From the NCBI GenBank assembly GCA_018500075.1, contig JAHBAN010000031.1, positions 1-11,873 of the forward strand: a stretch of 11,873 nt of DNA, in the 5' to 3' direction. This DNA comes from Flavobacteriia bacterium. GTDB lineage: Bacteria > Bacteroidota > Bacteroidia > Flavobacteriales > Flavobacteriaceae. Under the pieces are notes generated by a model. The model did no database searches and was not told the DNA's origin. It worked only from the letters and a program-made list of their open reading frames with translations. Position numbers and translations under genes: made by a program. Of the stretch, positions 7,695 through 11,873 are shown in pieces. The number at the start of each line of letters is the position of its first letter. The first letter of the stretch is position 1.

Positions 7695-8081
7695 TTAGTC
7701 ACATCTCACATCCACAATCACGCTGCCCAAAGCCTCATATGGCGCGCCCTCAAGAGAACAATAGACAGTCTCTCGGGGCGCAGGGGGCGGCGCAGCGCCT
7801 TCACACTTCAAATCAGCAACCATCATTGCCTGATCCCCGCGAAGCCTCACCACCTTGCATCCCGAGACAGCCTCGATGGCGACACGTGCGCGCGGCTCAA
7901 CAGCCGCAAGCCTTGGCGCCCACTCGCTATTGACGCGCAGCGCCTCTGCACGCCCCTGCACCACACGCACATCAAAGACACTTGGCCCGACAGTCACACG
8001 CTGCGCAGGACTCCCGCGAAACTCCCGGCTGGGCGTGTCGCACGCCATCAACATCAATCCCAAAACAATCACATACCGCAT
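7695..8081 (-). CDS. Small lipoprotein of unknown function (128 aa)
   Basis: I do not recognise a family. The N-terminus MRYVIVLGLMLMACDT is a lipoprotein signal with a lipobox (LMAC, lipidated C14). The residue after the Cys is Asp; in E. coli that would keep the protein in the inner membrane, though the rule is not certain to hold here. The rest is a small mature domain with four more cysteines (C75, C93, C108, C127), enough for two disulfides, and a Pro-rich linker at about 96-102. The ATG at 8081 was preferred; a TTG six codons upstream also gives a lipoprotein signal but has no ribosome binding site. The stop codon lies 3 bp from the stop of the convergent penicillin-binding protein gene. 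It is divergent from the membrane protein gene at 8191. Confidence 0.75.
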   Translation of the reverse strand: MRYVIVLGLMLMACDTPSREFRGSPAQRVTVGPSVFDVRVVQGRAEALRVNSEWAPRLAAVEPRARVAIEAVSGCKVVRLRGDQAMMVADLKCEGAAPPPAPRETVYCSLEGAPYEALGSVIVDVRCD

Positions 8082-8131
8082 AACACCAGCTTCTCTCAAA
8101 CTTGGTTAATAAATCATGACCAACTCCCGGC

Positions 8132-8160
8132 TTGCATTCGGGTTTTGGAATGTGTATATA
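8132..8160 (+). promoter_or_regulatory. Sigma-70-type promoter of the membrane protein gene at 8191
   Basis: A -35-like TTGCAT (8132-8137) and a -10-like TATATA (8155-8160) are separated by 17 bp. Transcription would start near 8167, giving a leader of about 24 nt that carries the ribosome binding site AAGGA (8178-8182). Both elements are overlapped by the two ATTC-N8-GAAT boxes. Confidence 0.55.
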
Positions 8161-8175
8161 TTCCATAAACCGAAT
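8136..8175. promoter_or_regulatory. Tandem ATTC-N8-GAAT operator boxes forming a 40-bp palindrome
   Basis: Box 1 is ATTC-N8-GAAT at 8136-8151; box 2 is the same pattern at 8160-8175, extended to seven perfect base pairs per arm (TATATTC 8157-8163 / GAATATA 8172-8178). The two boxes are also inverted copies of each other: the 16-nt arms match at 14 positions around the 8-nt centre GTGTATAT. From memory, ATTC-N8-GAAT is the operator pattern of the ArsR-family persulfide sensors SqrR and BigR of alphaproteobacteria. The boxes cover the -35, the spacer and the start region of the promoter, as expected for a repressor site. The regulator's identity is inference; no sqrR gene is in the window. Confidence 0.6.
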
Positions 8176-8190
8176 ATAAGGAATCGTCCT

Positions 8191-9396
8191 ATGTCCCAAA
8201 AACCCGCAGACACCTACTCGCCGCTTTACTTCCTCGCCTCGCTTGGGGCCGGGGGGCTATCCGTCACCTTTTTCATGTATCTTATGTTCTGGGTGCCTCA
8301 CGAGGGCCGCCCTGTGCCTGTCTTTGAAGACATCTCCGCCGCATTTGCCGGCGGCGGCCTTCCCCTTCAGGCCGCAATCATCATCGCCGTAATTGGCATC
8401 CTTGTGATGACCTTCCTGAACGTAAAATCGTTGCTCTGGAATATATCGGCGCTGAACCGTTTCAAAAAAACCGACGCCTATCAAAACTTGCGCGCCTCTA
8501 ACGCAGAAACAACCCTTCTCGCGGCGCCTCTTGCAAGCGCAATGACAATCAACGCGCTCTTTATCGTCGGGTTGGTCTTTGTGCCGGGCCTCTGGAGCAT
8601 CATCGAATACCTCTTTCCGCTCGCGTTGATCGCATTTGGCGCCGTTGGCATTTGGGCGCTTGGGCTGATCGGCCATTTCCTTGGCCGGGTGCTCAGTGAG
8701 GGGGGCATTTTTGATATGACAGCCCACAATAGCTTTGCGCAACTGCTTCCAGCCTTTGCTTTGGCAATGGTCGGTGTCGGCTTCTCTGCTCCGGCGGCCA
8801 TGTCTCTTGCGCCCGCAACCGTTGCTCTCTCGCTTGCAACCTCCACATTCTTCGCCGTCGCCTCGCTGATCTATACCGTCGTGGCCCTGACCACTGCTTT
8901 CGGCTCAATGCTGCACCACGGCACCGCTCGCGAAGCCGGCCCAACCCTGATGGTTATCGTTCCCATCGTCACAGTGCTGTCTATTCTGTTTTTGCGTCAG
9001 GATCACGGGCTTCACGCGAGCTTCCAAGGCCACACCACCACAGCCAATACAATGCTCTGGCTGACACAGATGATCTCCGTGCAAATCGTTTTCTTGCTGC
9101 TTGGCCTGACAGTGCTGCGCCGCCAAAACTACTTTGGTGATTTCGTCTTTGGCTCAAAAACCTCACCAGGGTCTTATGCCCTGATCTGCCCCGGCGTCGC
9201 CTTTTCTGTTCTCATGCAGTTTTTTGTCAACAAAGGGCTGGTGGCCGCAGGGGTCATCGCCAAGTTCGGGGCCGCATACTGGGCCATCACAGCCATCGCC
9301 CTTATTTCTCAAGCGCTCATGGTTCTGCTGATCTTGCATCTGAACAAACAGCACTTTAGCGCACAGCCCAAGAGCCAAGCCATCGCCGCTGAATAA
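8191..9396 (+). CDS. Polytopic membrane protein, possibly TsoY-like or TDT/SLAC1-like (401 aa)
   Basis: This is a very hydrophobic protein with about ten membrane helices (roughly 12-35, 57-77, 108-133, 138-165, 184-205, 209-238, 251-268, 287-309, 327-346, 350-385) and short loops. It starts SPLYFLASLGAGGLSVTFFMYL (about 10-31). The pattern reminds me of the family annotated as TsoY (seleno)protein, and distantly of TDT/SLAC1 channels that include sulfite exporters; neither can be confirmed by eye. It has only one cysteine, C333, in ALICPG. The start at 8191 has AAGGA eight bases upstream; an in-frame ATG 25 codons earlier lies in the operator region and is rejected. Two ATTC-N8-GAAT boxes cover its promoter, which suggests repression relieved by reactive sulfur species. 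A strong terminator follows, so it is monocistronic. Confidence 0.8.
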   Translation: MSQKPADTYSPLYFLASLGAGGLSVTFFMYLMFWVPHEGRPVPVFEDISAAFAGGGLPLQAAIIIAVIGILVMTFLNVKSLLWNISALNRFKKTDAYQNLRASNAETTLLAAPLASAMTINALFIVGLVFVPGLWSIIEYLFPLALIAFGAVGIWALGLIGHFLGRVLSEGGIFDMTAHNSFAQLLPAFALAMVGVGFSAPAAMSLAPATVALSLATSTFFAVASLIYTVVALTTAFGSMLHHGTAREAGPTLMVIVPIVTVLSILFLRQDHGLHASFQGHTTTANTMLWLTQMISVQIVFLLLGLTVLRRQNYFGDFVFGSKTSPGSYALICPGVAFSVLMQFFVNKGLVAAGVIAKFGAAYWAITAIALISQALMVLLILHLNKQHFSAQPKSQAIAAE

Positions 9397-9417
9397 GGCC
9401 TCATAGCATGACGCGAT

Positions 9418-9447
9418 GGGCGGGCCGTTCTGGCCCGCCTCTTTTTT
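9418..9447 (+). terminator. Intrinsic terminator behind the membrane protein gene
   Basis: A perfect 8-bp stem, GGCGGGCC (9419-9426) / GGCCCGCC (9432-9439), with the loop GTTCT, is followed by CTTTTTT (9441-9447). It lies 22 bp behind the stop at 9396 and upstream of the GntR gene, so the two genes are separate units. Confidence 0.88.
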
Positions 9448-9472
9448 GGGCAACCGCTTGCGGGATCGCAAA

Positions 9473-9496
9473 TTTGGTAATATCGTTTTACCAATT
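9473..9496. promoter_or_regulatory. Probable operator and -10 element of the GntR-family gene
   Basis: The perfect inverted repeat TTGGTAA (9474-9480) / TTACCAA (9488-9494) has a 7-bp spacer. Its right part contains TCGTTTTACCA (9483-9493), which fits the TNGTNNNACNA pattern of FadR-subfamily operators. The left half holds TAATAT (9478-9483), a good -10. The site lies 16 bp before the start codon of a FadR-type regulator, so autoregulation is the simplest reading. No convincing -35 was found at the usual distance. Confidence 0.55.
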
Positions 9497-9511
9497 ACAC
9501 GAGAGACCCTC

Positions 9512-10279
9512 ATGCCGTTTCAACCAGTCCAGCCCGAAAAGCTCAGCCGTGCGGTCGTGCGCCAAATCGAACAACTCATTCTGCGCGGAATCCTGCGTCC
9601 GGGTGAAAAGCTTCCTTCCGAACGGGACCTCGCAGACAAGCTCAATGTGTCCCGCCCCTCCCTTCGGGAAGCGATCGGAGAACTGCAAGAGCGCGGCTTA
9701 TTGGCAACCAAAGCCGGCTCTGGCGTCTATATTGCCGATGTGCTCGGCTCTGCCTTTTCAGACGCGCTGATCGAACTTTTCTCATCTCACGAAGAAGCCG
9801 TGTTTGACTATCTCGCCTTCCGCCGTGATCTGGAGGGCATAGCCGCCGAACGCGCCGCACGTCTCGCCTCTGAAACAGACCTCAAAGTGATCAATCACGC
9901 CTATGAGCGCATGGTCAACGCCGACCGGCGCTACGGTGCCCAGAAAGAAGCCGAGCTTGATGCGGCCTTTCATATGTCGATCATCGAAGCGAGCAATAAT
10001 GTCGTTATGCTCCATATGATGCGATCTATTTTCGACCTGCTCAAAGAAGGTGTGTTTTACAACCGCTCCCGCTTGTTTCTCCAGAATACAACGCGCGAAG
10101 AGCTTCTGGCCCAGCACAAGGCGATAAATGATGCGCTCCAGCTGCGTGACGCGGCCGGCGCCCGTCTGGCCGTTGAGACGCATCTCAACTTTGTAAACTC
10201 CGCCCTCGCAGATCAGCTCAAATCCGACAAAAACGAAGACATCGCACGCCTGCGCTTTGAGCACGACCGCGACGATTAA
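9512..10279 (+). CDS. GntR/FadR-family regulator with FCD domain, PdhR/LldR-like (255 aa)
   Basis: A winged helix-turn-helix domain (about 10-75; PGEKLPSERDLADKLNVSRPS and LREAIGELQERGLL are typical) is followed by an all-helical FCD ligand-binding domain. The FCD metal-binding set is complete: D150, H154, H202 and H224. The sequence resembles E. coli PdhR along its length, for example PGEKLP.ER.LA, SRPSLREAI, the FSD..IEL segment near 82-89, RRDLEGIAAERAA and NNVVMLHMMRS. The likely effector is a small carboxylate such as pyruvate or lactate, but target and ligand cannot be read from the window because no metabolic gene is adjacent. The start at 9512 follows a weak GAGAG; an upstream in-frame ATG lies inside the preceding terminator. 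A probable operator covers the -10, and a bidirectional terminator follows. Confidence 0.9.
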   Translation: MPFQPVQPEKLSRAVVRQIEQLILRGILRPGEKLPSERDLADKLNVSRPSLREAIGELQERGLLATKAGSGVYIADVLGSAFSDALIELFSSHEEAVFDYLAFRRDLEGIAAERAARLASETDLKVINHAYERMVNADRRYGAQKEAELDAAFHMSIIEASNNVVMLHMMRSIFDLLKEGVFYNRSRLFLQNTTREELLAQHKAINDALQLRDAAGARLAVETHLNFVNSALADQLKSDKNEDIARLRFEHDRDD

Positions 10280-10290
10280 AGCGGGAAAAA

Positions 10291-10320
10291 CAAAAAACCC
10301 GGCCACAAGAGCCGGGTTTT
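10291..10320. terminator. Bidirectional terminator between the GntR gene and atpF
   Basis: AAAACCCGGC (10294-10303) and GCCGGGTTTT (10311-10320) pair perfectly around a 7-nt loop. On the minus strand the stem is followed by further T residues (TTTTTTG then TTTTT down to 10286), which makes a strong end for the F0 ATP synthase operon. On the plus strand only four T follow, which is enough for weaker termination of the GntR transcript. Confidence 0.88.
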
Positions 10321-10341
10321 CATCACTCTTTGCGCAACACT

Positions 10342-10914
10342 TCAGTGAAGTTTGGCATCAACCTGTTCAATGGCGTCGTCGATGAGCTTATTGCCCGCCT
10401 GAGCCGTCATCTGCTTGGCAACGACATCGCGCGCCGCAGCAATAGCCACAACAATCGCACTGTCACGAACCTCTTTCACAGCCGAAGCCTCCGCACTTGC
10501 AAGACGGTCCTCAGCGGCCGCCAAACGGCGCGCAATAGACGTCTTGATGTCGGCCTTGGCCTGAACAGCTGCAGAGGCAGCTTCTTCTTTGGCCGCTTCG
10601 ATAATGCGCTTCGCTTGCTCCTGAACTTCTTTTTGCTTGCGCTCGTAGTCAGCCAGAACCTTCTGGGCCTCGTCACGCAACGCACGGGCTTCATCAAGCT
10701 CGCTTTTGATGCTCTCTGCCCGGTTGTCGAGCATACCGCCAATCATCGCAGGCACTTTGAAGTAAAAAAGAACACCCAGGAAAACAAAGAACGCAATCGC
10801 AACGATCAGATCTGTGTTTCCAAACGACCAGAAATAAGCTGAAAACGGGTTTTTGCTCGCGGCCATAGCCGGGCTTGCGGCCGTCACAGCAAGAAGAATT
10901 GAAAGTTTCCGCAT
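10342..10914 (-). CDS. atpF: F0F1 ATP synthase subunit b (190 aa)
   Basis: This is half of the b/b' stator dimer that links F0 to F1. A short N-terminal signal-like stretch (about 1-19, ending SPAMAAS) precedes the true membrane anchor (about 35-52, TDLIVAIAFFVFLGVLF). A long charged, Ala/Glu/Lys-rich coiled coil (about 60-190) follows, typical of the b stalk. Such an N-terminal extension is familiar in rhodobacterial b subunits as I recall them; whether it is cleaved is unknown. The gene starts 4 bp after the atpF' stop, with its ribosome binding site (AAAGGG) in the last codons of atpF', so the two are probably translated together to give a 1:1 ratio. It is the last gene of the operon and is followed by a terminator. 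Confidence 0.95.
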   Translation of the reverse strand: MRKLSILLAVTAASPAMAASKNPFSAYFWSFGNTDLIVAIAFFVFLGVLFYFKVPAMIGGMLDNRAESIKSELDEARALRDEAQKVLADYERKQKEVQEQAKRIIEAAKEEAASAAVQAKADIKTSIARRLAAAEDRLASAEASAVKEVRDSAIVVAIAAARDVVAKQMTAQAGNKLIDDAIEQVDAKLH

Positions 10915-10918
10915 CTTC

Positions 10919-11455
10919 TTACCCTTTCATCCGCGCTGTTACAGCCGCCGTGATGGTCTTGGCATCCGCCGTCCCACCCATGGCTGCGACAAGCTCTTTC
11001 GCTGTGTCTTTCGCAACGGTCTTAACGCTCTCAAGAGCACCTTCGCGAATGGCAGCAATCGCCTTCTCGCCTTCAGCCGTTTTGGCTGCAATCTCGGCAT
11101 CAGCCTTCGCCAAAGCCACGTCGAGGTCTTTTTGAATATCTGCCTTTGTATCGGCAATAATCGTATTTGCCTCGGTGCGAGCGTCTGCAAGAGCTTTGTT
11201 GTAGGCCTCTTCCGCCTCAACTGCTTTTTGCTTCAGGTCTTCAGCCGTTGCAATATCATTGGTAATGGTGCCCTGCCGCTCTGCCAGAACCGCCGCAATG
11301 CGGGGCAAGGCAACACGTGACAAAACAAGGTAGATCACGACAAGCGTGACCACGAGCCAGAAAATCTGGTTGGCCCAAGTGGAAAAATCCAGCTGGGGCA
11401 TGCCTGGGGCCGCATCGGCTGCTGTGCCTGCGGCGTCGTGCGTTTCGGTCGCCAT
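10919..11455 (-). CDS. F0F1 ATP synthase subunit b' (178 aa)
   Basis: This is the second stator subunit, found in photosynthetic and many alphaproteobacterial ATP synthases (gene usually called atpG, atpX or atpF2). A hydrophilic Ala-rich N-terminus with MPQLDFSTWANQIFWL (about 19-34) leads into a single membrane helix (about 30-47), then a long Ala/Glu/Lys-rich coiled coil. It is distinguished from b by the absence of a signal-like N-terminus and by the PQLDFSTW segment typical of b'. Initiation is supported by AAGGAGG (11462-11468) six bases upstream. It lies 83 bp behind atpE, with a 12-bp RNA stem in between, and 4 bp before atpF. Confidence 0.94.
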   Translation of the reverse strand: MATETHDAAGTAADAAPGMPQLDFSTWANQIFWLVVTLVVIYLVLSRVALPRIAAVLAERQGTITNDIATAEDLKQKAVEAEEAYNKALADARTEANTIIADTKADIQKDLDVALAKADAEIAAKTAEGEKAIAAIREGALESVKTVAKDTAKELVAAMGGTADAKTITAAVTARMKG

Positions 11456-11486
11456 GTGGGCCCTCCTTCGGGAACTTGCCTGATCA

Positions 11487-11513
11487 CCGGACGAGCGCTA
11501 GGCGCCCATCCGG
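11487..11513 (-). other. 12-bp stem with 3-nt loop in the atpE-atpF' spacer
   Basis: CCGGACGAGCGC (11487-11498) and GCGCCCATCCGG (11502-11513) flank TAG. The two positions that do not match in DNA are G-U pairs in the minus-strand RNA, so the transcript can form an unbroken 12-bp helix. No U-run follows, so it is not an intrinsic terminator. It lies 25 nt behind the atpE stop and could protect the atpE message or slow read-through into atpF'-atpF. Confidence 0.55.
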
Positions 11514-11538
11514 CCGTAAGGATCGTATCCGAAAAAAG

Positions 11539-11763
11539 TTAAACGGCGAACATCAGCAGAAGCGCGACGAGGAACGAGAAGATCCCCAGAGCTTCGGCAA
11601 AAGCGATACCGATGAAGAGAGTGGCTGTTTGTGAAGCCGCTGCTGATGGGTTGCGCAATGCGCCGGCAAGGAAGTTGCCTGCTACGTTGCCAACACCAAT
11701 TGCCGCTGCGCCTGAACCGATAGCCGCGAGGCCTGCGCCGATGTGTGCGAGATCGCCTTCCAT
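11539..11763 (-). CDS. atpE: F0F1 ATP synthase subunit c (74 aa)
   Basis: This is the proton-carrying proteolipid of the rotating c-ring in the inner membrane. Two membrane helices form a hairpin: a Gly/Ala-rich first helix (about 8-34) and a second helix (about 46-72), joined by the polar loop RNPS (37-40). The essential carboxylate is E57 in AFAEALGIF. No sodium-type ligand set is obvious, so it is a proton-type ring. The length of 74 residues matches rhodobacterial c subunits. It starts 43 bp after atpB with AAGGAG seven bases upstream (11771-11776), and is followed by a stem structure before atpF'. High expression relative to its neighbours is expected from ring stoichiometry. Confidence 0.96.
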   Translation of the reverse strand: MEGDLAHIGAGLAAIGSGAAAIGVGNVAGNFLAGALRNPSAAASQTATLFIGIAFAEALGIFSFLVALLLMFAV

Positions 11764-11806
11764 GTGAATTCTCCTTACGATTGGAAGTTTAGATTTCTTT
11801 CAAACC

Positions 11807-11873
11807 TTAGTGTGACGGATGCAAAGCATCTTTCAGATACACGCAGGTCAGAATGGTGAACACGTATGCTTGG
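11807..11873 (-). CDS. atpB: F0F1 ATP synthase subunit a, C-terminal 21 residues only (cut by window edge)
   Basis: The minus strand reads QAYVFTILTCVYLKDALHPSH and then a TAA at 11807-11809. The QAYVFTILT-VYL ending is the conserved last helix of ATP synthase subunit a, and the position directly upstream of atpE fits the atpB-atpE-atpF'-atpF order. The rest of the gene lies beyond the right end of the window. Too short for a start to be visible. Confidence 0.9.
   Translation of the reverse strand, partial: QAYVFTILTCVYLKDALHPSH

Noticed and set aside
8116..8190. 25-codon upstream extension of the membrane protein
   Set aside because: It would translate through the promoter and operator; the ATG at 8191 has AAGGA at the right distance.
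11456..11538. Terminator between atpE and atpF'
   Set aside because: The stem at 11487-11513 lacks a U-run on the transcribed strand, and atpF' and atpF have no separate promoter that I can see.
1..11873. CRISPR arrays, tRNA genes, insertion sequences, toxin-antitoxin or phage defence genes
   Set aside because: No regularly spaced repeats, cloverleaf-like stretches, transposase motifs or defence domains are visible; the window is ordinary chromosomal content.

Overview
The window is a chromosomal, mostly housekeeping stretch from an alphaproteobacterium, most likely a member of Rhodobacterales (Roseobacter-type). The reasons are the moderately GC-rich coding, a separate F0 ATP synthase operon (atpB-atpE-atpF'-atpF) with a b' subunit, a MutL that carries its own endonuclease motif, a glnK-amtB pair, and a DUF3775 gene behind mutL-rmuC. 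I see no phage, transposon, CRISPR array, rRNA or tRNA.

Layout from left to right. Positions 1-63 hold two perfect GC-rich hairpins directly behind a small DUF3775 gene (64-390, minus). Next come rmuC (465-1619, minus) and mutL (1616-3442, minus), whose coding regions overlap by 4 bp; DUF3775 may belong to the same transcript. A hairpin at 3504-3532 closes the nitrogen operon glnK-amtB (5227 down to 3551, minus). A 256-bp divergent spacer with a 19-bp palindrome separates glnK from a class A penicillin-binding protein (5484-7691, plus). That gene converges, 3 bp apart, on a small lipoprotein gene (7695-8081, minus).

A 109-bp divergent spacer then leads to a polytopic membrane protein gene (8191-9396, plus). 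Its promoter is covered by two ATTC-N8-GAAT boxes, which together form a 40-bp imperfect palindrome. This spacing fits the operator of SqrR/BigR-type persulfide sensors and is the most interesting point in the window. A strong terminator follows, then a GntR/FadR-family regulator of PdhR/LldR type (9512-10279, plus) with a likely autoregulatory operator over its -10. A bidirectional terminator separates it from the end of the F0 operon, which runs leftwards from the window edge: atpB (last 21 codons only), atpE, atpF', atpF.

Functionally the window combines mismatch repair and recombination (mutL, rmuC), ammonium uptake with its PII regulator, peptidoglycan synthesis, a possibly sulfur-responsive membrane protein, a metabolite-responsive repressor, and the proton channel and stator of ATP synthase. 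No obviously new multi-gene system is present. The novelty candidates are regulatory sites and two poorly characterised proteins. All start sites given here were chosen from ribosome binding sites and family lengths; several differ from the longest possible reading frame.
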